This document shows positions 8,214-14,575 of a DNA stretch of 22,361 nucleotides, piece by piece (the first letter of the stretch is position 1; every line of letters starts with the position of its first letter). Position numbers and translations under genes: made by a program. The DNA is taken from positions 1 through 22,361 of IMG/VR virus record IMGVR_UViG_3300031565_000417; one strand, given 5' to 3'. Under the pieces are notes generated by a model, which saw only the letters and a program-made list of their open reading frames with translations, ran no database searches and was not told the DNA's origin. The stretch is from a virus.

Positions 8214-8682
8214 AACAACGGACTATAGAGATATGTGCCATACAGTTGTATTGCAGGAATCTTGGAAGCCTGAGTATGGTGATTTTGTCTGGTCTGGGGA
8301 TTCCCTTAAGGTTCTTTCATATGACTTTATAGAGGTAAAAGACCATTTTAGGTATGGATATGATAGGCACTTTTATGTGGCTATGCCATCGGACATAACT
8401 CCCTTTACTATGGAAAGTAGCCTAGATAGGGTAGTTATGCGTAGAGAGGAATATGTTATTCATAACATATATAATCCAGTTTGGGTACCAAGAATTGATC
8501 AGTGGCTAGATATGGTAAAAAATTTTCCTTGTCTCTGGGATAAAACAATTCTACGTGGTGCTGTTAGGATGTTTGATCAGACTAGCCTTACACTTGAGAA
8601 ATGTCTTTGTTTACATGTTTTTCGAGTACTACATGATATTGCTTGGAATGAAAAGAATAGAAAGTGGGAACAGGCTTTTTAA
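8203..8682 (+). CDS. Hypothetical protein (159 aa)
   Basis: Not recognised. A soluble, aromatic-rich acidic protein with no membrane segment or cysteine cluster. It contains WKPEYGDFVW near the N-terminus and WVPRIDQWLDMV (about 93-104) in the middle. The latter resembles a Trp/Pro...Gln pattern seen in small hypothetical proteins of low-GC phages, but that is a loose impression. Its start overlaps the end of the Rad50-like gene by 11 bp; two ATGs in tandem (8203 and 8206) are possible and no strong ribosome-binding site is visible, which suggests translational coupling. Confidence 0.7.
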   Translation: MMDKTTDYRDMCHTVVLQESWKPEYGDFVWSGDSLKVLSYDFIEVKDHFRYGYDRHFYVAMPSDITPFTMESSLDRVVMRREEYVIHNIYNPVWVPRIDQWLDMVKNFPCLWDKTILRGAVRMFDQTSLTLEKCLCLHVFRVLHDIAWNEKNRKWEQAF

Positions 8683-8694
8683 AGGAGAAATATA

Positions 8695-9066
8695 ATGAAA
8701 ATTGATTGGAGTTTTACACAAAAGATTCATGGTGCATTACGGAAATTTCCAGAAAAGGAGGAGGAGTATAGGCTACTTTATCCAGCCGCAATGAGGAAGA
8801 AATCTCTTCTTTTCAAGGAACTTAAAATTGGGGCATCCTTATGCCATGGTAATTATATACAATCATTTATTCTTACTTGGAGAGAGTTATTAGTTGCTGA
8901 ATTTAAGGTACATAGTTTTGATGTTTGTGAGGATGATGGGGAGGATGGAAAGAGGGTTGTTTCAATATTAACAGTTGAGCCTGGTTTTGAGGTATTCCAC
9001 TGTAGCTATGGATTTACGGTTAATAAATATGGTCCAGATCCTGATAAGCCATTAGTGGTGAGTTAG
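8695..9066 (+). CDS. Hypothetical protein (123 aa) sharing an 8-codon block with the polymerase
   Basis: Not recognised. It has a good ribosome-binding site (AAAGGAG) 12 bp after the previous stop. A basic N-terminal half (RKKSLLFKELKIG) is followed by a mixed C-terminal half. Residues 75-82, FDVCEDDG, are encoded by 24 nt identical to those encoding polymerase residues 507-514 just after its motif C. Valine-Ala-Glu also precedes the block in both proteins. Nothing else links it to polymerases, and it has no catalytic signature I can name. Confidence 0.7.
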   Translation: MKIDWSFTQKIHGALRKFPEKEEEYRLLYPAAMRKKSLLFKELKIGASLCHGNYIQSFILTWRELLVAEFKVHSFDVCEDDGEDGKRVVSILTVEPGFEVFHCSYGFTVNKYGPDPDKPLVVS

Positions 9067-9067
9067 G

Positions 9068-9118
9068 ATGGATTGCGAGGTAAAAACTGAGTGTTTAAGT
9101 TTTAGAAAGGTGAAATAA
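9068..9118 (+). CDS. Possible 16-aa microprotein
   Basis: ATG at 9068 opens MDCEVKTECLSFRKVK and a stop. It begins 1 bp after the preceding stop, and its TAA overlaps the ATG of a second tiny ORF (TAATG). A possible ribosome-binding site (GTGAG/TTAGG) lies upstream. Such short ORFs arise by chance; the only support is the coupling to its neighbour and the otherwise dense gene packing. Confidence 0.25.
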   Translation: MDCEVKTECLSFRKVK

Positions 9119-9174
9119 TGCTTTATGTAAAATATTATATTGCCACAATAGGAGTTTATATTGAAAAAGGGTAG
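9118..9174 (+). CDS. Possible 18-aa microprotein
   Basis: ATG at 9118 after AAAGGTG opens MLYVKYYIATIGVYIEKG, a short hydrophobic, Tyr-rich peptide. It overlaps the stop of the previous tiny ORF and the TTG start of the nuclease gene at 9161 in another frame. It may serve as a leader whose translation passes ribosomes to the TTG start, or be chance. Low certainty. Confidence 0.25.
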   Translation: MLYVKYYIATIGVYIEKG

Positions 9175-9712
9175 GCAAAGACCAAAAGGTGGTGCATATG
9201 AGTTGGTTGTTGCTAAGTTATTTACTGAACAGTATTACCCCAATAATGAAGGTGTATTTAAAAGGGTACCAAAATCCGGCGGTTGGGATAAAAGGATTAT
9301 TTGTGGGGATATATCACCATTTTTATTTACTGCTAAAGATGGTGGGGATGGTACAGGACAGCTGGAACCAGATTCTACTTTTCCTTTCTCTATTGAATGT
9401 AAGAATTGGAATGCAAAGAATGTAAAGCATTTTTTTTCTGGGTTATATTCCGCTGAATCTGCTATGTTTGATTGGGTGGAGCAGGCTAAATTGGATTCAA
9501 TTCCTACTGGGAAGTTGCCCATGGTGGTTTTTAAATTATATGGGAAAAATAATATTGCTATTTTATCACAGCCTGTTTTTAATGATTTATTAGATATTTT
9601 TGGTGTTCCAGATTCTAAGTTTTATACTATATTTAGTGATGAGGTATTTTGTACGTTTATTCTACTGAGTGAGGTTTTTTCTTGGATTGATTTTGCTCAT
9701 TATAGAGGATAG
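9161..9712 (+). CDS. PD-(D/E)xK nuclease, possible Holliday junction resolvase
   Basis: A single-domain nuclease of the restriction-endonuclease-like fold. Visible active-site pattern: Glu14 in the first helix (GGAYELVVAKLF), Arg-rich FKRVPKSGGW, Asp50 in CGDISPF, and Glu79-x-Lys81 in FSIECKNW. This E...GD...ExK order with an N-terminal helix Glu resembles Hjc-like archaeal and phage resolvases and the small resolvase-type nucleases common in phages. Branched-DNA cleavage would suit the upstream recombination genes, but substrate choice cannot be read from sequence; nicking or host-DNA degradation are alternatives. The start is TTG, supported by AGGAG (AATAGGAG) 7-8 nt upstream and by the lack of a later in-frame ATG near the N-terminus. 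Codon use matches the neighbours. Confidence 0.78.
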   Translation: MKKGRQRPKGGAYELVVAKLFTEQYYPNNEGVFKRVPKSGGWDKRIICGDISPFLFTAKDGGDGTGQLEPDSTFPFSIECKNWNAKNVKHFFSGLYSAESAMFDWVEQAKLDSIPTGKLPMVVFKLYGKNNIAILSQPVFNDLLDIFGVPDSKFYTIFSDEVFCTFILLSEVFSWIDFAHYRG

Positions 9713-9717
9713 TAGAA

Positions 9718-9746
9718 TTGATTTTTATGAGTAAATATTTTATAAT
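9718..9746 (+). promoter_or_regulatory. Sigma-70-like promoter P2
   Basis: TTGATT (9718-9723), a 17-nt spacer and a perfect TATAAT (9741-9746), in the 53-bp gap before the transglycosylase gene. Transcription would start near 9753, at the ribosome-binding site, giving a very short leader of about a dozen bases. The spacer strongly resembles that of P1 (1696). Inferred, untested. Confidence 0.6.
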
Positions 9747-9765
9747 AAAGTAAAGGAGAATCAAA

Positions 9766-10479
9766 ATGAAAAAAAGTAGTTTAGTAGCTTTTAATGTTGC
9801 TCTTTGCGTTTGTTTTATTGGCCTTGGTGTTTTGTCCTACGCTATTATTCAAGAAAGGGCCCAAAGAAAGGTTGAGTATGTTAAAATTATGGGAAATGTT
9901 GAGTCCTTTAAGACTGTATCTAATGAGGTTTTACTTTATAAGAAAATTTTAGATATTTGGTTTGAGAATGGTAGGGAGTATATGGATGATGATACTTTAC
10001 GAAATTTAGCACTATTAACTTATACTTACCATCAAAAATATAATGGGGAAACTGGGGAAATTCCAATTGGATTAGAATACTGGAAGATTTTTGCCTGGAT
10101 TGATGTAGAAAGTAATTTTGATCCAACTGTAGAATCTTATGCTGGGGCGATGGGGCTTACACAGCATATGTATATTACGGCTATTGATGGTTTGGATAGA
10201 TATTTTGGGTTAAAGGGATTATCTAAAAAACAAGTTTTAGAGTATGTTGATGATCCAATATGGAACTTTAGGTTAGGTATAAGAAGGCTTGTTGATTATC
10301 AATTGAAATTCATTGCTGGTGGTGTGGCGTCTAAGGATGATTGGAAACTAACCTTTTCATTATATCAGTGGAGTACTATGGCGGTTAGTAATCTTATGGT
10401 GGCCGTAAACTCTGATACTCCAAAGGCAAGTTTAAAATATGCCATTTCCATTGAAAAGAAATTGAAGGAGTTTATGTGA
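9766..10479 (+). CDS. Membrane-anchored lytic transglycosylase (SLT family)
   Basis: Cleaves the glycan strands of peptidoglycan. Residues 7-28 form one hydrophobic segment preceded by two lysines, i.e. a signal anchor or uncleaved signal peptide, so the enzyme domain would lie outside the membrane. The SLT core appears at about 107-135: FAWIDVESNFDP with catalytic Glu115, then SYAGAMGLTQHM, the usual GA.GL.Q motif, though the canonical M-P after Q is HMY here. The region around 200-215 (FSLYQWSTMAV) corresponds to the usual A-Y-N-x-G segment but is divergent. Length 237. ATG follows AAAGGAG and promoter P2. It sits among replication and metabolism genes, not structural or lysis genes. It could be a lysis enzyme, a superinfection-related wall enzyme, or a host-envelope modifier. 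Confidence 0.8.
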   Translation: MKKSSLVAFNVALCVCFIGLGVLSYAIIQERAQRKVEYVKIMGNVESFKTVSNEVLLYKKILDIWFENGREYMDDDTLRNLALLTYTYHQKYNGETGEIPIGLEYWKIFAWIDVESNFDPTVESYAGAMGLTQHMYITAIDGLDRYFGLKGLSKKQVLEYVDDPIWNFRLGIRRLVDYQLKFIAGGVASKDDWKLTFSLYQWSTMAVSNLMVAVNSDTPKASLKYAISIEKKLKEFM

Positions 10480-10697
10480 TGCCTATATCTAATGAACTTC
10501 TTTCCCGTGCTACTGAAGTATTCAGAAAAAAGAAGGCCATAAAAACAGGGGAGTTTGGTTTATTAAGGAGTGATCTTAGAATTCTCGAAAAACATGGGTA
10601 TATAACAAAAATACGGATGTTTGGTGCTAGGAAGTATCAAACAGTGAATCCGCCTATGTATTATTTATGGCAGTGGGTGGAGAAAACTAATGAGTAA
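10479..10697 (+). CDS. Small hypothetical protein, winged-helix-like (72 aa)
   Basis: Not firmly recognised. The segment GEFGLLRSDLRILEKHGYITKIRMFGARKYQTV has the layout of a recognition helix followed by a two-strand wing, and the whole protein is small and basic, so a DNA-binding regulator is possible. The ATG at 10479 overlaps the transglycosylase stop (TGATG) and lies 8 nt after GAAGGAG; an in-frame GTG at 10476 is less well placed. Likely cotranscribed with the genes on either side. Confidence 0.65.
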   Translation: MPISNELLSRATEVFRKKKAIKTGEFGLLRSDLRILEKHGYITKIRMFGARKYQTVNPPMYYLWQWVEKTNE

Positions 10698-11097
10698 GAG
10701 TAAAAAGACTAAATCTGGTGTTCCAACTACAAAGATATATGCCGGCAAGGAGGCTGTTAAACTGTCTGAAATTGCCTCAAGGCTCATATACTCAATAGAG
10801 CTTTTAAAACATACACGTAATAAATTACGTCGGAATAAACGGTTGACTGAAAGGTTAGATCTTGAATTTAAAATCACTATGGGTACTATTGCTAATATCC
10901 TAGATACCCATTTTGCTATGACTAAGGCATTTATAGTAGCGGTAGAGGAAAATATTCATAATAATGAGGAAGAGTTTCAAAGAAATTTAACAAGGTTCAT
11001 GGATATCCATTATCCAAACGCTGGTGTTTTAGTTACTACAAACTTGGAGAAGGAAATGCAGGATCTTAGTAAGAGAAATATTTTGGCTGGTAAATAG
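10690..11097 (+). CDS. Hypothetical helical protein (135 aa)
   Basis: Not recognised. It opens with a Lys/Ser/Thr-rich stretch (MSKSKKTKSG), then looks mostly helical with a basic KHTRNKLRRNKR patch at about 40-51 and an acidic EENIHNNEEE patch at about 95-104. It has no cysteines, membrane segment or catalytic motif. The start overlaps the previous gene by 8 bp and follows GGTGGAG. A nucleic-acid or structural adaptor role is conceivable but unsupported. Confidence 0.68.
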   Translation: MSKSKKTKSGVPTTKIYAGKEAVKLSEIASRLIYSIELLKHTRNKLRRNKRLTERLDLEFKITMGTIANILDTHFAMTKAFIVAVEENIHNNEEEFQRNLTRFMDIHYPNAGVLVTTNLEKEMQDLSKRNILAGK

Positions 11098-11106
11098 GGG
11101 GAAAGG

Positions 11107-11547
11107 ATGGATACTATATTAGTTATGGAATTAAAATTTGATGCGGCACATAGGCTATTAGACCATGATGGTCTTTGTGTCAATCTTCATGGCCATACGT
11201 GGAAAGTTCGATTTACAGTTAGTGGACCAGTGGGGGATACTGGAATGGTAGTGGATTTCAAGGTTTTGAAATCACTATTTACTAAAACTATTTCTAATTT
11301 TGACCATAGTGTTTTATTGAATCCTTCTGATCCACTATTTGATATGATTGGTAAATTTGGACTTAGAAGAATTGCCTTAACATCAGGAAACCCTACATGT
11401 GAGAATCTTGCCTATATGATTTTTAGTCAGGTAGGGGCGGACTTACAGTATTATTCCCTTACCATCCGGAATAAGATAAAACTAGTGTCTGTTCAGGTTT
11501 GGGAATCTGATATTGCTAGTGCTATAGTGGTAGATAATAATGAGTAA
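11107..11547 (+). CDS. queD: QueD, 6-carboxytetrahydropterin synthase
   Basis: Converts 7,8-dihydroneopterin triphosphate to 6-carboxy-tetrahydropterin, the second step of preQ0/queuosine synthesis. Zinc ligands His15 (FDAAHRL), His28 and His30 (LHGH) are present, as is Cys24 (the catalytic Cys four residues before the HGH), Asp66-His67 (FDHSVLL) and a Glu near the C-terminus (VWES). The length of 146 fits the family (about 120-150). The ribosome-binding site is AGGGGG. The queE start overlaps its end by 8 bp, so the two enzymes are made together. The first enzyme, GTP cyclohydrolase (FolE), is absent from the window and could come from the host or elsewhere in the genome. Confidence 0.93.
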   Translation: MDTILVMELKFDAAHRLLDHDGLCVNLHGHTWKVRFTVSGPVGDTGMVVDFKVLKSLFTKTISNFDHSVLLNPSDPLFDMIGKFGLRRIALTSGNPTCENLAYMIFSQVGADLQYYSLTIRNKIKLVSVQVWESDIASAIVVDNNE

Positions 11548-12181
11548 ACATTTAATTGTATCAGAAATGTTTAAGGGGATTCAGGGAGAAGGGTTTCATG
11601 CCGGTAGACAGGCAACATTTGTGCGATTTTCTGGATGTAACTTGAGGTGTGAGTTTTGCGATACTGTTTGGGCACAGACCGCCGCAAGTGGTGGGGGATA
11701 TCAACCTAGAGAGTTGGCAGATAAACTTTTAGAATCTATTTTATTTTCAGATTTTATGATATTCACTGGTGGTGAGCCACTTTTACAAGATCATGAAAGT
11801 CTTACTGAATTAATTAGATTGTTAAAGGTTGGAAAGGTGAAGGAAGTTGCTGTGGAAACAAATGGTACCGTCCTAATGAATAAGGATAGGCTTGGGCTGG
11901 ATTGGGTGACAATTTCCCCTAAAACAAAATCATTTTTTACAGATGGGGATGAATTAAAATTGGTAATAGATAACTGGGATGTAGAAGAATTTAATTTAAA
12001 GTACTATGAAAATATGGGGTTTAAGTACTATTATTTACAGCCAGCACTTGCCCAGGAATACCAAAATACCGCCCCATTGTGGGATATTAGAAGTGCTTTT
12101 GCTGTGGTATTTGAGTTACTTAGAAAGAATCCAAAGTGGCGTTTATCCTGTCAGATTCATAAAATTTTGGGGCAAGTATGA
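11540..12181 (+). CDS. queE: QueE, 7-carboxy-7-deazaguanine synthase (radical SAM)
   Basis: Radical-SAM enzyme that turns the QueD product into 7-carboxy-7-deazaguanine (CDG). The N-terminal substrate loop motif FKGIQGEGFHAGR (11-23) and the [4Fe-4S] motif Cys33-x3-Cys37-x2-Cys40 are intact, followed by FTGGEPLLQ, the SAM-binding GGEP segment. An ETNGT segment and a near-C-terminal QPA also match the family. The length of 213 is usual. It overlaps queD and, by ATGA, the reductase gene. QueC (CDG to preQ0) is not seen here. In phages these genes serve DNA guanine modification or supplement tRNA queuosine. Confidence 0.94.
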   Translation: MSKHLIVSEMFKGIQGEGFHAGRQATFVRFSGCNLRCEFCDTVWAQTAASGGGYQPRELADKLLESILFSDFMIFTGGEPLLQDHESLTELIRLLKVGKVKEVAVETNGTVLMNKDRLGLDWVTISPKTKSFFTDGDELKLVIDNWDVEEFNLKYYENMGFKYYYLQPALAQEYQNTAPLWDIRSAFAVVFELLRKNPKWRLSCQIHKILGQV

Positions 12182-13854
12182 GGTATCTTAATGTGGATTT
12201 GAAGCACCAGGAAACTGTTGCAGAATCTAGATATTATCAAGATGGTGAGAAGTGGGAAGCATTGGCAAGAAGGGTGGCTATAGCACTTTGTTCAAAAAGT
12301 GATGGTGATAAGGCAGTTTTAGAGGATACTTTTAATTTAATAAATTCAAAATTATTTCTTCCTGGTGGTAGAATTCTAAGGAATGCTGGGCAGTATAATA
12401 GGAATATGTTGAATTGTTTTGTACTTCCAATTGGGGATAATATAGAAGCGATTGGTACCTGTATTAAGGATTCTTTGATTACATGGGCTGCTGGAGGTGG
12501 TGTTGGTATAAATTTTTCTTCCCTCCGGCCAAAAGGAACACAGATCCAAGGTAAGGGTGGGTATTCTTCTGGTCTTGTGTCTTTTATTACTGCTCTTGAT
12601 GCTGTTGCTACTACGATAGAGAGTGGGGGGCAGCGGAGGGCAGCTGCTATTGCTATTGTTGATATTTCCCATCCGGAGGTTGAAGAGTTTATTGACGCAA
12701 AATTAAAACATGATAAATTAAAAAATTTTAATATTTCTGTCGCCATAACAAATGAGTTTATTGAGGCGGTAGAGCGTGATGACTTTTGGAAACTTACTTA
12801 TGGTGCCAGGGAATACAAACAGATTAGGGCTAAGGTTTTATGGCATAAGATTTTAAAAAATATTATTACTAGTGCAGAACCTGGGATTATTAATATGAGT
12901 AATCTTTTAAAGGCAAATAGCTTCTATTACGCCCCAGTAATAGCAACTAATCCTTGCGGTGAGTTACCTTTACAAGCATATGGTTCTTGTGATTTAGGTT
13001 CTTTGGTATTACCAAAATTTGTAAATCCTAAGGACGGTAGTACAAAATGGCTTAATCTTGCGAAAGCAATTCCTCTTGCTGTGCGGTTATTAGATAATGT
13101 AATTGATCTTACTACATTTCCTATACATGAAATGAAGGTTGTGGCTGAGGATAGTAGGAGGATAGGATTAGGGGTAATGGGATTAGCAGATTATCTTTTT
13201 ATGAAGAAACTACGCTATGGTTCAGTAAAGGCTAATGAGGAGATAGAGCGGTTATTTAAATTTATTCGGGATGAGGCATATAATGCTAGTGTAGAATTGG
13301 CAATTGAAAAGGGGGTATTTCCTAAGTTTGATACTGTGGAATTTAGTAAGGCTAGGTTTATTCGGAAATTGCCGGCAAAACTAAGGATACGTATTAAGAA
13401 GTTTGGTATTAGGAATGTTGCGTTATTAACTTGTCCTCCTACTGGTACTATTTCTCTTGTTGCCGGGGTTACTAGTGGTATAGAGCCGCTGTTTTCCAAG
13501 GCCTATTGTAGGAAGGATAAAATAGGAGAGCGGATATATATTCACCCTTTATATAAAGAGATTCTCTGTAAAAAAGAGAAGATTCCAGATTGGTTTGTAG
13601 ATTCTTATGATCTTACACCAGAGGAACATTTTGAGGTACAAGCCAGTATTCAAAAATACATTGATGGGGCTATTAGTAAGACTGTTAATCTTCCAGCGGG
13701 AACCTCTGTAATCCAATTAGCCAGTTGGTTACAGGAGTACTTGTATGAACTTAAGGGGGTAACCGTCTATGTGGATAAGAGCCGTGCAGAGCAGGTATTA
13801 TACCCACTTAATAAGAAAGAAGTACTGGATTATCTTGAAAAACTGAAATCTTGA
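12178..13854 (+). CDS. nrdJ: Class II (B12-dependent) ribonucleotide reductase
   Basis: Reduces ribonucleotides to deoxyribonucleotides for phage DNA synthesis, using adenosylcobalamin. The barrel is clear: Cys80 (MLNCFVLP) and Cys271 (YGSCDLGS) form the expected redox pair, and Asn258-x-Cys260-x-Glu262 (NPCGE) holds the thiyl-radical Cys. TCPPTGTISLVAGVTSGIEP (418-437) is the phosphate-binding region in its class II form. No NrdB-like radical subunit lies next to it, and no glycyl-radical motif is present. The 558 residues are short for the class: no N-terminal ATP cone and no C-terminal Cys pair, which usually passes electrons from thioredoxin to the active site. Its start overlaps queE by ATGA and its stop lies in the -35 box of the tRNA promoter. 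Class II rather than class I is chosen from the TGTIS motif. Confidence 0.9.
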   Translation: MRYLNVDLKHQETVAESRYYQDGEKWEALARRVAIALCSKSDGDKAVLEDTFNLINSKLFLPGGRILRNAGQYNRNMLNCFVLPIGDNIEAIGTCIKDSLITWAAGGGVGINFSSLRPKGTQIQGKGGYSSGLVSFITALDAVATTIESGGQRRAAAIAIVDISHPEVEEFIDAKLKHDKLKNFNISVAITNEFIEAVERDDFWKLTYGAREYKQIRAKVLWHKILKNIITSAEPGIINMSNLLKANSFYYAPVIATNPCGELPLQAYGSCDLGSLVLPKFVNPKDGSTKWLNLAKAIPLAVRLLDNVIDLTTFPIHEMKVVAEDSRRIGLGVMGLADYLFMKKLRYGSVKANEEIERLFKFIRDEAYNASVELAIEKGVFPKFDTVEFSKARFIRKLPAKLRIRIKKFGIRNVALLTCPPTGTISLVAGVTSGIEPLFSKAYCRKDKIGERIYIHPLYKEILCKKEKIPDWFVDSYDLTPEEHFEVQASIQKYIDGAISKTVNLPAGTSVIQLASWLQEYLYELKGVTVYVDKSRAEQVLYPLNKKEVLDYLEKLKS

Positions 13855-13879
13855 TAGAATTTGTTAATTATTTTATACT
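13851..13879 (+). promoter_or_regulatory. Sigma-70-like promoter P3 for the tRNA cluster
   Basis: TTGATA (13851-13856), 17-nt spacer, TATACT (13874-13879), 24 bp before the first tRNA. The -35 box includes the nrdJ stop codon TGA (13852-13854). Five of six bases match the consensus in the -10 box and five of six in the -35. It would start transcription near 13886, giving a short tRNA leader. Inferred. Confidence 0.65.
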
Positions 13880-13902
13880 ATAAACATGAAAGATATTGCA
13901 GT

Positions 13903-13978
13903 GGAGAAGAGATGTTGCTGGTAACAGCTGGGCGTTGGAAGCCCGGAATTGTGGGTTCAACTCCCACCTTCTCCACCA
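13903..13978 (+). tRNA. tRNA-Pro (anticodon TGG)
   Basis: Acceptor GGAGAAG/CTTCTCC, T arm GTGGG-TTCAACT-CCCAC, anticodon stem TGGGC/GCCCG with loop GTTGGAA (anticodon 13936-13938), discriminator A and an encoded CCA. It is the only one of the six with a genomic CCA. The D arm is weak (three clear pairs), with A8 and T14 in place of T8 and A14, and position 32 is G. It reads CCA-type Pro codons, favoured in AT-rich genes. The acceptor starts with G1-C72, unlike the C1-G72 usual for bacterial Pro tRNA, so the charging identity is less certain than the anticodon. Confidence 0.8.
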
Positions 13979-14001
13979 TTAATTTTTAGGGGAAAAATAA
14001 A

Positions 14002-14247
14002 ATGATTATTAAGGAAGGTTTAAAATTAAAAATGACAGTAAAATCCACTTCCAGCTTTGAAATACTTTCTTTTACTGGGGATAAAATAATTAAATCACTT
14101 TATATCCCAAAGAAGCCACTTTTAGTGAGTGAAATAATACAACTTTTTCATGGTGCTATAATTGGTTTAGTAAAATTAGAAGAAGAAGAATTGAATAATG
14201 CTATAGAGCGTATTAAAGAACTTAAACAAATGGAGACGGTAATTTAA
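14002..14247 (+). CDS. Small hypothetical protein within tRNA cluster (81 aa)
   Basis: Not recognised. ATG follows AGGGG. The N-terminal half looks like beta strands (LKLKMTVKSTSSFEILSFTG), the C-terminal half helical and charged (VKLEEEELNNAIERIKELK). It ends 7 bp before the second tRNA and is transcribed with the tRNAs from promoter P3. Its codons resemble those of other phage genes, so it is probably real and not a by-product of tRNA sequence. Confidence 0.65.
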   Translation: MIIKEGLKLKMTVKSTSSFEILSFTGDKIIKSLYIPKKPLLVSEIIQLFHGAIIGLVKLEEEELNNAIERIKELKQMETVI

Positions 14248-14254
14248 AATGTAT

Positions 14255-14331
14255 GGAGTGGTAGCTCAATTAATAAGAAGAGCCCCCAAAAGTTTTTTGG
14301 GGAGATGCCAGTTCAAATCTGGCTCACTCCA
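14255..14331 (+). tRNA. tRNA-like, anticodon GTT (Asn), aberrant
   Basis: Good acceptor (GGAGTGG/TCACTCC), D stem GCTC/GAGC, T arm GCCAG-TTCAAAT-CTGGC and discriminator A. The anticodon stem is CCCAA/TTGGG with loop AAGTTTT, giving anticodon GTT (14292-14294). Two near-universal features are missing: position 33 is A rather than T, and the D loop has AA where G18-G19 belong (the His tRNA next door has GG in an otherwise identical AATTxxTAAGAA loop). It may be a decayed copy, or a tRNA with a special use. No encoded CCA. Confidence 0.6.
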
Positions 14332-14344
14332 TTTTTCTTTATTT

Positions 14345-14417
14345 GGGGCGGTAGTTCAATTGGTAAGAATTCCTGACTGTGGATCAGGAGACGGTGGTTC
14401 GATTCCACCCTGTCCCT
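14345..14417 (+). tRNA. tRNA-His (anticodon GTG)
   Basis: Acceptor GGGGCGG/CTGTCCC with two G-T wobbles, D arm GTTC/GAAT with GG in the loop, anticodon stem CCTGA/TCAGG with loop CTGTGGA (anticodon 14379-14381), T arm GGTGG-TTCGATT-CCACC. The base before the acceptor is T and the discriminator is T, so the G-1:C73 pair that normally marks tRNA-His is not encoded. It has the U33-G34-U35 sequence recognised by queuosine-inserting enzymes. No encoded CCA. Confidence 0.88.
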
Positions 14418-14421
14418 TCTT

Positions 14422-14492
14422 AACCCCCTCGTTCAATGGTAGGACACCGGGCTTTGATCCCGGCAATCTTGGTTCGAATCCAAGGAGGGTTG
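14422..14492 (+). tRNA. tRNA-Gln (anticodon TTG)
   Basis: Acceptor AACCCCC/GAGGGTT with one C-A mismatch, D arm GTTC/GGAC with GG, anticodon stem CCGGG/CCCGG and loop CTTTGAT (anticodon 14454-14456), T arm CTTGG-TTCGAAT-CCAAG. Discriminator G fits Gln identity. Only 4 nt separate it from the His tRNA; they must be processed from one transcript. CCA is not encoded. Confidence 0.88.
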
Positions 14493-14495
14493 TTT

Positions 14496-14571
14496 GCCAT
14501 GGTAGCCCAAATAAGGTAGAGGCAGTAGGCTTAGAACCTATGTGTTGGAAGTTCGAATCTTCTCCATGGCA
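14496..14571 (+). tRNA. tRNA-Leu (anticodon TAG), short variable loop
   Basis: Acceptor GCCATGG/CCATGGC, anticodon stem GTAGG/CCTAT with loop CTTAGAA (anticodon 14532-14534, reading CTA), T arm GGAAG-TTCGAAT-CTTCT, discriminator A. The variable region is 5 nt (GTGTT), whereas bacterial Leu tRNAs have a long variable arm. D stem GCC/GGC with a C13-A22 mismatch, the same as in the next tRNA. The anticodon does not read a stop codon. No encoded CCA. Confidence 0.8.
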
Positions 14572-14575
14572 TTAT

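Noticed and set aside
12178-13854. Class I (NrdA) reductase
   Set aside because: The TGTIS motif is typical of class II and there is no adjacent NrdB or tail cysteines.
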